A stretch of DNA of 64,000 bases from Dysgonomonas sp. 216 (GCF_010501065.1 NZ_QVMM01000013.1:1-64000); one strand, 5' to 3'; positions 47,539 to 56,289 are shown, counted from the stretch's first letter. Notes: a model not told the origin generated them from the sequence alone. Program-made: numbers and translations.

Positions 47539-48657
47539 ATGTTTTTTGGCGATATAATAGGTCAGCACCAAATAAAGAAACAACTGATATCTACTGCAAA
47601 TGAAGGGTTTGTGCCTCATGCCCAATTGTTTTGTGGTCCCGAAGGTGTAGGTAAGTTACCTTTGGCTATTGCCTATGCCCAATATCTTAATTGCGAAAAT
47701 CGTCAGGAAGCCGAACCTTGCGGTAAGTGTTCTTCGTGTGTTAAATATAATCATTTGGCGCATCCCGATCTTCATTTTGTTTTTCCCGTAATAAAAAAAG
47801 AAAAAAGAGACGTTTGCGATGACTTTATATCCGAATGGCGAAGTTTTTTAAACGAGAACCGTTATTTTAATTTAGGTCAGTGGCTTACTTATATTGGAGC
47901 GGAGAATGCGCAGGGCATGATATATGCCAAGGAAAGTGAAGAAATAGTTCGCAAGCTAAGCCTGAAAATATACGAAGGGCGATATAAAACCATGATTATA
48001 TGGTTGCCCGAAAAAATGCATGAGGCTTGTGCAAATAAACTATTAAAGATAATAGAAGAGCCAATTGGCGATACCGTCTTTTTGCTGGTGTCGGATTCGC
48101 CCGATAGTGTTATCGGTACTATACAGTCTCGTTGTCAGCGGATTAATATACATGCGGTAGATAAATCCGATATAATTAATGCACTAAAAGGAGATTATAA
48201 CATTACGGACGAAGATGCTGAAGCGGTTGCACATATGGCAAAAGGCAGCTATCTGAAAGCAATGGAAACAATCAGTCTTGATGAGGAAAATAAGTTTTTC
48301 TTCGGGCTTTTTGTTAAAATGATGCGTTCGTCCTATGCTCGTGATATTAAGGCTATAAAAGAAATAGGAGCCGAATTGGGTGTTATAGGTCGCGAACGTC
48401 AGAAAAGTTATCTGAGATATACTCAACGAATGATTCGCGAATATTTTGTAAGTAATTTACAGCAGCGCGAAATGGTGTATCTTAATAACGAAGAGGCTCA
48501 GTTCGGGATGAGGTTTGCTCCGTTTGTAAACGAACGCAATATTGAGGATTTTATGACCGAATTGGCTTTGGCCGAGCGGCATATCGAACAAAATGTTAAT
48601 GCAAAAATGGTATTTTTCGACCTGTGTCTTAAAGTTACCATGTTATTGAAACGATAA
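47539..48657 (+). CDS. holB: DNA polymerase III clamp-loader subunit delta'
   Basis: The 372-residue AAA-type protein starts FFGDIIGQHQIKKQL. The P-loop is GPEGVGKLPLA with Leu in place of Thr/Ser, as expected for the ATPase-inactive delta' subunit. Cysteines at NCENRQEAEPCGKCSSC form the usual zinc module. KLLKIIEEP and SRCQRINIH are family motifs. It positions the clamp loader at the primer. ricT follows after 63 bases. Confidence 0.9.
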   Translation: MFFGDIIGQHQIKKQLISTANEGFVPHAQLFCGPEGVGKLPLAIAYAQYLNCENRQEAEPCGKCSSCVKYNHLAHPDLHFVFPVIKKEKRDVCDDFISEWRSFLNENRYFNLGQWLTYIGAENAQGMIYAKESEEIVRKLSLKIYEGRYKTMIIWLPEKMHEACANKLLKIIEEPIGDTVFLLVSDSPDSVIGTIQSRCQRINIHAVDKSDIINALKGDYNITDEDAEAVAHMAKGSYLKAMETISLDEENKFFFGLFVKMMRSSYARDIKAIKEIGAELGVIGRERQKSYLRYTQRMIREYFVSNLQQREMVYLNNEEAQFGMRFAPFVNERNIEDFMTELALAERHIEQNVNAKMVFFDLCLKVTMLLKR

Positions 48658-48720
48658 TTATATAAACCCACAAGGCCGGAAAAAGGGGCTTTGTTCAGAA
48701 AAGTATTAAACAGTAGAAAA

Positions 48721-50190
48721 ATGGAAAATACGAATGTTGATAACAATATAAATACGTTGAATACTTGTACCTGTGGAAAAAATCCGGAGGGAGAGTGTGG
48801 CTGTAAAGCCGGAGCAGGATGTAACGATACAACCGAGTGTGATAAAAAGGGCCGTTGCTGGTGTACAAAAGGAACTCATAAACTGGAGGTTCTTGACTGG
48901 CTGTGCGACTTGCCCGAAGCTTTGGACGAAACTCAGATGGTTGAAGTTCAGTTTAAAAACACACGAAAAGGCTATTATCTGAATAGTAATAATATCGACC
49001 TTTATAAAGGCGATATAGTTGCTGTGGAAGCTACTCCGGGGCACGATATAGGGGAGGTTACATTGACAGGGAAATTGGTGCTTTTGCAAATGAAGAAGAC
49101 TAACTATCGTCCTCAGCAAGGAGAGCATAAACGTATTTACCGCATAGCTAAGCCCAACGACCTTGACAAATATAAAGAGGCTAAAGCTTTAGAGCATAAA
49201 ACGATGCTTCGTGCGCGCGAGATAGCCGAAGATATGGGGCTATTGATGAAGATTAGCGATGTGGAATATCAGGGAGATGGTAATAAAGCAATCTTTTATT
49301 ATATAGCAGACGAGCGTGTCGATTTTAGGCAACTGATTAAAGTTTATGCTGAACAGTTCAGGGTAAAGATTGAGATGAAACAAATTGGGGCACGACAAGA
49401 AGCCGGTAGAGTAGGGGGGATTGGACCTTGCGGGCGCGAGTTGTGTTGTTCAAGTTCTATTTCTAGTTTTGTTTCGGTTTCTACTTCTGCTGCTCGTTTT
49501 CAGGATATATCTTTGAATCCACAAAAGCTTGCGGGGCAATGCGGAAAGCTGAAATGTTGCCTCAACTATGAGGTTGATACTTATCTCGAAGCTCAGAAGC
49601 AACTGCCTTCGCGCGAAATACCGCTCGAAACGAAGGATAGTGTATTTTTTCACTTCAAAACAGATATACTGTCGGGGCAAATGACATATTCTACCGATAA
49701 GAATTTTGCTGCTAATCTGGTCTCGATTGATAAGGAGCGTGTGTTTCAGATAATAAAACTGAACCGCAGAGGAAAAAAACCTTTACATTTGATATCGGAC
49801 GACGAAATGCCTGAAGATAACAAAATTGCATCGAACGATATATTAGAAGATAATATAAATCGTTTTGATGAATCGAAAAAGAAGAAGCCGAAGAAAAAGC
49901 TGAATCGTAATAACGGCGGTAGACCTGATGATAAGCAACAGACAGCTATATCGGAAGAAAAGTCGGCAGGTAGTGATAATGTCAGCAATAACAATAATAA
50001 TACGGAAGCGGGCAAACCCCGTTCCAATAATAATAGAAGGAACCGGAATAATCGGAATAGCAGGCAACAATCGAAAGGAGCAGAAGGCGAAGGAGGCAAA
50101 AATATTCAGGTAAGAAATAATAACAGGGAGAAACGTAAGGATAATAATAACGACAATTCGGAATCGGGACAAGATAAAAAAAATGAATAA
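48721..50190 (+). CDS. ricT: PSP1-domain protein RicT (YaaT-like)
   Basis: The start at 48721 is preferred over a TTG at 48691. The 489-residue protein begins with a Cys-rich stretch (about 14-45, ten cysteines). A PSP1 domain follows (VEVQFKNTRKGYYLNS; RAREIAEDMGLLMKISDVEYQ). The RicT cysteine motifs GPCGRELCC and QCGKLKCCLNYE come after it. The C-terminal 110 residues are Asn/Lys/Arg-rich and likely disordered or RNA-binding. In Bacillus RicT belongs to a complex that guides RNA processing. The job in Bacteroidetes is unclear. Its end overlaps gldH by 8 bases. Confidence 0.87.
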   Translation: MENTNVDNNINTLNTCTCGKNPEGECGCKAGAGCNDTTECDKKGRCWCTKGTHKLEVLDWLCDLPEALDETQMVEVQFKNTRKGYYLNSNNIDLYKGDIVAVEATPGHDIGEVTLTGKLVLLQMKKTNYRPQQGEHKRIYRIAKPNDLDKYKEAKALEHKTMLRAREIAEDMGLLMKISDVEYQGDGNKAIFYYIADERVDFRQLIKVYAEQFRVKIEMKQIGARQEAGRVGGIGPCGRELCCSSSISSFVSVSTSAARFQDISLNPQKLAGQCGKLKCCLNYEVDTYLEAQKQLPSREIPLETKDSVFFHFKTDILSGQMTYSTDKNFAANLVSIDKERVFQIIKLNRRGKKPLHLISDDEMPEDNKIASNDILEDNINRFDESKKKKPKKKLNRNNGGRPDDKQQTAISEEKSAGSDNVSNNNNNTEAGKPRSNNNRRNRNNRNSRQQSKGAEGEGGKNIQVRNNNREKRKDNNNDNSESGQDKKNE

Positions 50191-50662
50191 GGTTACACTC
50201 CTCATTGTATTATTGGTTGTGCTTGTGTCGGGTGCGTGCAGCGACAGGGAGTCTTACTTAGAGTACAGGTCGATTAAGCATTACGAATGGTCGAAACGGG
50301 ATACACTTACATTCGTTGTCGATTCATCGTTGTTGCAGCCCAATAGTATTTATAATATCTCGATAGAGATAGCTACCAATGGTAATTACCCTTATCAAAA
50401 TATCTGGCTGTATGTTCAGGATAACATAAGCGATACGATATTCGAAAGTTATTCGAAAGAGTATCAGCTTGCAGATGAATTTGGCGCTTGGAAAGGAGAT
50501 GGCTTTGGTTCGGTATACCAATTATCGGTTACGTACAAAAATAATGTACGCATAAATACAATGCGTGATTATACATTAAAAATAGTACATGGCATGCGCG
50601 ACGAACCTTTGTTTGGAGTCGAAAAGCTTGGAGTAAAACTCGAAAAGGCTTTTTATGAGTAA
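50183..50662 (+). CDS. gldH: Gliding-motility lipoprotein GldH
   Basis: The 159-residue lipoprotein has lipobox VSGAC (Cys19) and the GldH pattern YRSIKHYEWSKRDTLTF, YNISIEIATNGNYPYQNIWLYV, DEFGAWKGDGFGSVYQ. In gliding Flavobacteria GldH is needed for type IX secretion and motility. Non-gliding Bacteroidales keep it, and a secretion role is inferred. Its 8-base overlap with ricT implies coupled expression. PorX in this window is another type IX-linked gene. Confidence 0.87.
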   Translation: MNKVTLLIVLLVVLVSGACSDRESYLEYRSIKHYEWSKRDTLTFVVDSSLLQPNSIYNISIEIATNGNYPYQNIWLYVQDNISDTIFESYSKEYQLADEFGAWKGDGFGSVYQLSVTYKNNVRINTMRDYTLKIVHGMRDEPLFGVEKLGVKLEKAFYE

Positions 50663-50812
50663 TTGAAATCGTGCTGTATTTTATTATTGTAAAGTAAAGT
50701 TTTGTGGCGAAAAAAGAAAATTTAGGATAAAATATATTTTATATTTCAACAATCGCATTATTTTTGTCACTTCAAAAAATAAAACAAATTAAAAACTAAA
50801 ACAAATTTAATT

Positions 50813-51340
50813 ATGTTGAAGACTATTCTGTCTGTTACAGGAAAGCCCGGTTTATATAAACTGATTTCGAGTGCAAAAAGTATGGTTATTGTCGAGTCGT
50901 TACTCGATAATAAAAGAATGCCTATTTATGCCCGCGATAAAGTGGTATCGTTAGGCGATATAGCTATGTATACAGACGAGGGAGAAGTAGCCTTGAAGGA
51001 TGTGTTTATCTCGATGAAGAAAAAGGAGAATGGAGCTAAGGCTTCTGTTGCACCAAAAGCAAAACCCGAAGAGCTTCGTGCTTATTTAGCAGAAGTACTT
51101 CCTACTTTCGATAGAGAACGCATATACAATGCCGATATAAAAAAGCTGATTAGCTGGTATAATACTTTAATTGAGAATAATATCGATTTCGAAACCGAGG
51201 ATGCGAAAGATGAAGCAGCCGAAAGTGTTGAAGCGAAAACTGAAGCTCCCGCTGCTGAAGAGGTAAAAGCCGAGAAAAAAACAAAAGCCAAAGCTTCTGA
51301 AAAGAAGACGACAAAAGCAGCTAAAAAAACAGACGAGTAA
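50813..51340 (+). CDS. DUF5606 family protein
   Basis: The 175-residue protein has a conserved N-terminal part (LKTILSVTGKPGLYKLIS, MPIYARDKVVSLGDIAMY, YLAEVLPTFDRERIYNADIKKLISWYN) and a Lys/Ala/Glu-rich tail (about 130-175). The family is widespread in Bacteroidetes and has no known function. The basic-acidic tail suggests binding to nucleic acid or protein. It has a strong terminator. Confidence 0.8.
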   Translation: MLKTILSVTGKPGLYKLISSAKSMVIVESLLDNKRMPIYARDKVVSLGDIAMYTDEGEVALKDVFISMKKKENGAKASVAPKAKPEELRAYLAEVLPTFDRERIYNADIKKLISWYNTLIENNIDFETEDAKDEAAESVEAKTEAPAAEEVKAEKKTKAKASEKKTTKAAKKTDE

Positions 51341-51366
51341 ATTGTAGTTAGCAAAACTATATAGTA

Positions 51367-51406
51367 TAGCCGGTAAATAATAACAGTTTACCGGCTATTT
51401 TTTTTA
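51367..51406 (+). terminator. Terminator of the DUF5606 gene
   Basis: TAGCCGGTAAA (51367-51377) and TTTACCGGCTA (51387-51397) form a perfect 11-bp stem followed by eight T's. Confidence 0.9.
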
Positions 51407-51415
51407 ATTCTTAAT

Positions 51416-51480
51416 TTGTCTAAAAAATTAGACAAAAGTTTGACTTTTATTTGTTGTCTAAAAATATAGACGTATATTTG
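51416..51480 (+). promoter_or_regulatory. blaI promoter with two BlaI-type operators
   Basis: The promoter is TTTG (51450-51453), 19 bases, TATATTTG (51473-51480). Operator 1 is the perfect palindrome TTGTCTAAAAAATTAGACAA (51416-51435). Operator 2, with half-sites GTCTA and TAGAC (51456-51471), lies exactly between the -33 and -7 boxes. The half-site resembles the TACA/TGTA-type dyads bound by BlaI/MecI but has its own core GTCTA. Self-repression is the natural reading. Confidence 0.75.
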
Positions 51481-51510
51481 AGGTGTGATAATATATAAAC
51501 AGGAAAGATT

Positions 51511-51891
51511 ATGCAGCTAACAAAGGCAGAAGAACAAATAATGCAAATACTATGGACGATTGACGAAGGCACTGTTCAGGATATTCGGGAGAAGTTTTCG
51601 GATGTAAAGCCGGCTCGTACTACCGTTGCTACAATTCTTAGTATTTTGGAAAATAAGGGCTTTGTAGATCATACAACAAATGGCAGGGTAAATGTTTATT
51701 CATCTTTAATTTCGAAAGATGAGTATTCGAAAAAACAATTGTTCGGTTTTTTGAAAAATTATTTTAATGGATCTTTTTCGGCATTAACATCGTTTTTTGC
51801 AAAGGAGAGCAATCTTAATGTCGAGGATTTAGATAAGCTGCTGGAAGAAACCCGAAAGGAATTAGAGAAAGAGCAAAACAACGAAGAGTAA
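51511..51891 (+). CDS. BlaI/MecI/CopY-family repressor
   Basis: The 126-residue protein has the family's winged helix (LTKAEEQIMQILWTIDEGTVQDI; KPARTTVATILSILENKGFVDH) and a C-terminal dimerisation tail. The family binds palindromes as dimers and is inactivated by cleavage triggered by a BlaR1-type M56 partner. The partner gene starts at the last base of this stop codon (TAATG). The two palindromes in its promoter are probable targets. Confidence 0.92.
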   Translation: MQLTKAEEQIMQILWTIDEGTVQDIREKFSDVKPARTTVATILSILENKGFVDHTTNGRVNVYSSLISKDEYSKKQLFGFLKNYFNGSFSALTSFFAKESNLNVEDLDKLLEETRKELEKEQNNEE

Positions 51892-53411
51892 TGAAAGAGT
51901 TAATCGTTTATTTGTTGAAATCGTCGGCATGTATTTCAATTTTTTTATTGATTTACGGTCTGTTTTTCAGGCAATCAACTTTTTTGCGTTTCAATAGGGC
52001 CTATTTATTGGGCGGGCTCATTCTGTCGTTTGTTTTGCCTGCTTTCAGGTATACATACGATGTGGTAATAAGTATGTCTGCCGATAAACAGCAACATGTA
52101 GCTTTGGCAGGAGAGGATATTGTAACGGTTGCCGCTACATCTTCGTTCGATTATTGGATACTTCTGGGTGGTATATATTTAGTGGGGCTACTTTTTGTTT
52201 TAACCCGAAATATCAAATCATATATTAAAACGGTAAAGTTACACAGGCAAGGATTGAAGATTAAAGACGAAGGTTACAGAGTTATTGATAGTGAGAATAT
52301 CAAATCGCCTTTTACGGTATTTGAGAATATATATGTAAATTCTTCAGGTTTAAGCAGAATTGAGTATGACTCGGTTCTTACACACGAAAAAACACATGTG
52401 AAACAAAAGCACTGGATCGATTTATTATGTAGCGAGTGCGCGCTGTTGCTACAATGGTTCAATGCGCTAATGTGGTTATATGTATATTACCAGAAAGAAA
52501 ATCATGAATTTTTGGCAGACAAGGCAGTGCTGGATAGCGGAGTGTCTCAGGCATGTTACAAGGCTGTTCTTATAAATCAACAATTCAAGGGCCCTGTTTT
52601 TTCTTTCTCAAATTCATTTAGTTATTCTAATCAATTAAACCGATTAAAAATGATGAAAAAAACAAAAACATCGCCTATAAAAAAAGTTGTACTATTGGTA
52701 TTAGTACCTGTTTTCGGAGTATATTATTGGGCCTCGGCTACCCCCAATTACATAATTGAAGATAAAGTTTATGAGGCTGAAGTAACAGCAACCACAGTTA
52801 AAGGCAATTCTGCTATCGATATACAGGGGATAAAAGGGAATCCATTAATATATGTAGACGAAAAAAGAGTTACTAAAGAAGAACTCGGTTCTATGGTCCT
52901 TAACCGGATAGAAGAAGTGGAGGTGTTGAAAGATGAAGAGGCAATGGAGCAGTTTGGCCCCGAAGCTAAAGATGGGGTGTTAAAACTATATTCGAAAAAG
53001 AGAGAGGGTGGCAAGGCTAATAATGTTTCCGAACCGTTAGGCAAAAAGACGGATGCCACAAAATTAGAGATAGTTATGAATGGGGCTGATGCAGAAGGCG
53101 ATGTGCCGAAAACGAAGAAGGTAACAGTGCATCTTGTGCAGAAAGATGACAGCCTTAAAATGGAAGCCAATCAGTTTTTTATGAAAAATGATAGTGGAGA
53201 AAAAGTTCAGTTTTTTGTTCGTTGCAACGAAACAGAAAAACCTGTGTTCATTATCGACGATGTAGAACAGCCATTCGAAAAATGGAATGCGATAGATTCG
53301 GATTCGATAAAAGAGATTGTGGTTTTAAAAGAAAAGGCTGCGGAAGAAAAGTATGGGGATAAAGGAAAAAATGGGGTTGTTATTGTTAAAATGAAAAAAA
53401 TGACACAATAA
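51891..53411 (+). CDS. BlaR1-type M56 metallopeptidase with duplicated plug-like tail
   Basis: The 506-residue protein has N-terminal membrane helices (about 4-25, 37-57, 88-106). The zinc site is HEKTH at 165-169 with Glu206 in ENHEFLAD as third ligand. A further helix lies near 265-283. No penicillin-binding sensor domain follows. Instead there are two 54-residue segments (317-370 and 450-503) that align with each other without gaps, each with a VLK, then E-x-FG/YG, then GV-K pattern. They resemble the start of TonB-dependent receptor plugs (xVDGxx...IExxxVLKDxxAxxxYGxxGxxGVI). The signal sensed is unknown. It overlaps the repressor gene by one base. Confidence 0.87.
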   Translation: MKELIVYLLKSSACISIFLLIYGLFFRQSTFLRFNRAYLLGGLILSFVLPAFRYTYDVVISMSADKQQHVALAGEDIVTVAATSSFDYWILLGGIYLVGLLFVLTRNIKSYIKTVKLHRQGLKIKDEGYRVIDSENIKSPFTVFENIYVNSSGLSRIEYDSVLTHEKTHVKQKHWIDLLCSECALLLQWFNALMWLYVYYQKENHEFLADKAVLDSGVSQACYKAVLINQQFKGPVFSFSNSFSYSNQLNRLKMMKKTKTSPIKKVVLLVLVPVFGVYYWASATPNYIIEDKVYEAEVTATTVKGNSAIDIQGIKGNPLIYVDEKRVTKEELGSMVLNRIEEVEVLKDEEAMEQFGPEAKDGVLKLYSKKREGGKANNVSEPLGKKTDATKLEIVMNGADAEGDVPKTKKVTVHLVQKDDSLKMEANQFFMKNDSGEKVQFFVRCNETEKPVFIIDDVEQPFEKWNAIDSDSIKEIVVLKEKAAEEKYGDKGKNGVVIVKMKKMTQ

Positions 53412-53444
53412 ATAACGCTTTTCGATAAAAAACTTTTAATAAAA

Positions 53445-53506
53445 AAGAGGGTAACTGCTTTTTTCGATGTAACTTTGCATCAAAGCGGATGCCCTCTTAA
53501 TTTTTT
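53445..53506 (+). terminator. Branched terminator after the M56 gene
   Basis: AAGAGGG (53445-53451) pairs with CCCTCTT (53492-53498), followed by AATTTTTT. Inside, GCTTT/AAAGC and GATG/CATC can pair. It also contains TAACTTTGCATC (53470), which looks like a -7 box but has no -33 partner. Confidence 0.5.
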
Positions 53507-53619
53507 CTTGCATTTTTCTGAGAAATCCATGCAACGATTTAGTTAATTTGGCGTCTTTGTAACTAGATGCGGTTTTATTAATATCTCTTAATCCGGAGGA
53601 ATTGGTCGGATGGAAAAAG

Positions 53620-54420
53620 ATGAATGTGAAAATCTTTAAAATAAAGTATTGGTTGATACTATCTATCATAGTGTTATCGTCTTGTAATGGAGATGATGAC
53701 AGCTTTATTGGAGCAAAAAAACATTTGCCCGAGAGAATAATTTTAGATGGAGAAATAAGTACTACCGCAGTAAATTACAAATACGATCAGAATAATCGTT
53801 TGATAAATGTGCTGAAAACAGAAAATTATGTAACCGACGGAAAAGAATATTCTGTTTCGTTTGATATTTCATACAACTCGGTAAATAATATATCGAACGT
53901 AATAAGAACTACAACAAGTAGCGAAGATAAAAATTATGTTGATATCGATACTATTGGCTTTATTTATGAAGGTACCAACGTATATGCCGGCGATACAAGG
54001 TTCGAAATAAATACAGAGGGGCAGTTGTTAAGTATAAACATAATCGACAACGGTACAGAGGTAAACCAGAGTTTGTGTAGTTACGATTCGTATGGAAATT
54101 TAAATCGCTATGTGCTTAAAGATGAGACAGGAACGATTGTAACAGATTTAACTTACGAATACGATGATAAAAAAGGGATATTCGGAGATGTGAATACCCC
54201 CCAATGGTTTTTCCTTGCGTTTTTGGAAGAAGGCTTTAACTTTGCCAATAATAATATAGAACAGGTTTCGAATGTAAGGGATGGAAGCCTGAAAGATATA
54301 ACACGGAACTACAAATATAATGTAGAAGGATATCCTGTAAGCGAATGGATTTATTTGTCGGAATATTCTTTAACGGTTGATGTAGAACCGCTAAAAATAA
54401 TATACAAAGTAGTAAATTAA
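53620..54420 (+). CDS. Lipoprotein with YD-like sheet repeats, function unknown
   Basis: The ATG at 53620 is chosen over the TTG at 53602. The 266-residue protein has lipobox LSSC and an acidic GDDD stretch after the cysteine. The body repeats the pattern strand-turn-strand with Y-x-Y-D-x-x-(N/G)-R/N-L (KYDQNNRLINV; SYDSYGNLNRYV; EYDDKKGIFG; KYNVEGYP). This resembles DUF4595-type or RHS/YD-like sheets. A surface-exposed beta-rich lipoprotein is inferred. It is followed by another lipoprotein gene after 21 bases. Confidence 0.72.
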   Translation: MNVKIFKIKYWLILSIIVLSSCNGDDDSFIGAKKHLPERIILDGEISTTAVNYKYDQNNRLINVLKTENYVTDGKEYSVSFDISYNSVNNISNVIRTTTSSEDKNYVDIDTIGFIYEGTNVYAGDTRFEINTEGQLLSINIIDNGTEVNQSLCSYDSYGNLNRYVLKDETGTIVTDLTYEYDDKKGIFGDVNTPQWFFLAFLEEGFNFANNNIEQVSNVRDGSLKDITRNYKYNVEGYPVSEWIYLSEYSLTVDVEPLKIIYKVVN

Positions 54421-54441
54421 GAAAAGGTATTACGATTATAG

Positions 54442-54969
54442 ATGAAAGGCTCTAGAAATGCCATATTATTTTCTTTTTTTCTGATTGTTGTAACACTATT
54501 TGGGTGTAGCGACGATTCGGAAACAATAGGGAAAGATATACCACCGGGGGATATTTCCGAATACTCTCCTCCCTGTTTGTGGAATAAAAGCGCCGTTGTG
54601 TCTAATCGGGTACTAATAATAAATTCTGAAGCAGAATTGGATAAGCTACTTTTGTGTGAGCTCGAAACATCGGAAATTAATTTTGTAGATCATTCTGTTT
54701 TAGTTGTATCAGGACCTATACCATTTGCCGTAAAGGATAAAAGAATGAGCAAAATAACCCGGAAGCTGGTTCAGGAAACTAAAAGCGAATACACATTACG
54801 GTTAGAAATTGTATTTGAGGATTCAGTAACTTCGGGAAACTCCAATAACAATACTACGGACGATAAAAATGTAAACTCGGACGGAGTGAATTGGTACGTT
54901 GCCCTCGAAACACTTAAGATACAACAAAATACAATGATCAATCTTGTTATAAATTACGTAGCTCAGTAA
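54442..54969 (+). CDS. Lipoprotein of unknown function
   Basis: The 175-residue protein has a type II signal peptide (lipobox LFGC). The mature part carries two more cysteines (PPCLW and LLCEL), which may form a disulfide, and an Asn/Asp-rich insertion (GNSNNNTTDDKNVNSDG). No domain is recognised. It is probably co-transcribed with the preceding lipoprotein gene and is convergent with the phage-like minus-strand genes. Confidence 0.68.
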   Translation: MKGSRNAILFSFFLIVVTLFGCSDDSETIGKDIPPGDISEYSPPCLWNKSAVVSNRVLIINSEAELDKLLLCELETSEINFVDHSVLVVSGPIPFAVKDKRMSKITRKLVQETKSEYTLRLEIVFEDSVTSGNSNNNTTDDKNVNSDGVNWYVALETLKIQQNTMINLVINYVAQ

Positions 54970-54970
54970 T

Positions 54971-55156
54971 TTATATTTGTTCATTCAGCCATTTTTTTAA
55001 TAAATTTACTTTTCGTATCAGACAACTGGCACACGATTGTGGCTGTTCGTTTGTATCGAATACTTCGTTATAAATACTGTAAATTCGGCTCATGCTATAA
55101 CGATGGCTTTGTTCTACGTCCGAAATCAGTTCATTAACTTTCTGTTTTAAATCCAT
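54971..55156 (-). CDS. Small phage-like protein with CxxC motif
   Basis: The 61-residue protein is helical with SCASCLIRKVNLLKKWL near its end. The type (short, one CASC, basic amphipathic tail) is common among small genes beside Bacteroidetes phage tail genes. It is last in a three-gene minus-strand set, 12 bases after the membrane protein gene. Function unknown. Confidence 0.55.
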   Translation of the reverse strand: MDLKQKVNELISDVEQSHRYSMSRIYSIYNEVFDTNEQPQSCASCLIRKVNLLKKWLNEQI

Positions 55157-55168
55157 TTTGAGTTTAAT

Positions 55169-55450
55169 TTATTCATCTATTCTGTTTTTCTCAATAGTGT
55201 AAAGAATCAGGAATATCGCGAATGATACAACAAGCCCGCCGGCGAAAGTAGCAGGCAATTTATATATCAGGCTGCAAATAAAGGATAATATCCACCCTAT
55301 ATGAAATGTGGCACAAGGCCGGCAATTGAAAGGCTTTCTGTCGAACCACGAATGAATGAGCGGTAGCGAATATCGAGGATGCTCAGTTAGCAATTTTCCT
55401 GCCAGCAGAGCCGTAAACGCAATACATCCTATTGATATTATAATGTTCAT
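55169..55450 (-). CDS. Small membrane protein with CRPC motif, phage-associated type
   Basis: The 93-residue protein has three hydrophobic segments (about 4-20, 50-63, 66-86). A central KPFNCRPCATFHIGW puts two cysteines and a histidine just before the second segment. Proteins with this CxPCxxFH loop are found among Bacteroidetes phage and phage-remnant genes. A holin-like or assembly role is possible but unproven. It starts 13 bases after the 245-residue gene. Confidence 0.55.
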   Translation of the reverse strand: MNIIISIGCIAFTALLAGKLLTEHPRYSLPLIHSWFDRKPFNCRPCATFHIGWILSFICSLIYKLPATFAGGLVVSFAIFLILYTIEKNRIDE

Positions 55451-55463
55451 TTGTTTAATGATT

Positions 55464-56201
55464 TTATAAATTTATCCTGTTCTTCTTCAGCTTTGTTTTT
55501 TTCGATTTTGTACAGCAGGAATCCAAACACCTCGACAACCTTCTTTGCCAAGATCTCGTCAAAAAGTAGTATTTTATCTTCTGCCAGATCGGCAATGATT
55601 TTATACCATCCCCATTTTCTACAAAACTGTGAATAAATTCCCGATACAGGTCGACTTGCTGTTCTATTTGAGAATAGAGGTGCGAAATTCTCTCTGATTG
55701 TTCTTTTCGAAGCAAAAAAAAAGCGAGCAAAGGTAATGCTTGATCCATTGTTAACTGTTCGAACAAAGGCTGGCGACTTTCGCTTGTTTTACTATTATAA
55801 ATTTCTCCGATAGGACGACACAGTATAGAAAGTGTGGTGGATAGTTGTTTTGAATTGTCAGATTCTAATACCGATTCAATATCTACCCATTCGGCTAAAG
55901 TCAGATCGTCGGAAAAAGATATAAAGTATTCTTTGCCTTCAAGTATAATCGAGTTGGCAGGTGTGTTGATACTGTCTTCAAAAATAAAATTTAAATTCTC
56001 TTTTATGATATCGAATACCTGAACGGGGCTGTTTAAAATAAAAGCCGGATCGGTATTACATATATTGGCAATGTATGTAATATATTGTGTTTGATTTTGA
56101 GGAGTATAAGAAAACCATCTCTCATAGTCGCAAAGTTTTATTTCGTTCCACGATTGTGGTACGTTTATTTGTTGCTCGTTGTTCAATGTTATAGTCAGCA
56201 T
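55464..56201 (-). CDS. Tail-assembly-chaperone-like phage protein
   Basis: The 245-residue protein begins ITLNNEQQINVPQSWNEIKLCDYERWF, the form seen in Bacteroidetes phage proteins encoded near the tape-measure gene (strand, then W-(D/N)-E-(V/I)-x-L-x-x-Y). The middle is helical with a Leu-rich segment. The last 25 residues are Lys/Arg-rich. A tail-assembly chaperone role is inferred from pattern and neighbours only. It diverges from the 582-residue structural gene. Confidence 0.5.
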   Translation of the reverse strand: MLTITLNNEQQINVPQSWNEIKLCDYERWFSYTPQNQTQYITYIANICNTDPAFILNSPVQVFDIIKENLNFIFEDSINTPANSIILEGKEYFISFSDDLTLAEWVDIESVLESDNSKQLSTTLSILCRPIGEIYNSKTSESRQPLFEQLTMDQALPLLAFFLLRKEQSERISHLYSQIEQQVDLYREFIHSFVENGDGIKSLPIWQKIKYYFLTRSWQRRLSRCLDSCCTKSKKTKLKKNRINL

Positions 56202-56289
56202 AATTTAAATATTTAGTTCACTTGATAGATAATTTGCTCGAAAAAAAACGGAAAATATACAGGCCGTTTATCTATAAGTAAAAAAGATT

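Noticed and set aside
49746..50205. Two overlapping minus-strand hydrophobic frames opposite the end of ricT
   Set aside because: They are antisense to the Asn/Lys-rich tail of RicT. The apparent membrane segments come from low-complexity codons.
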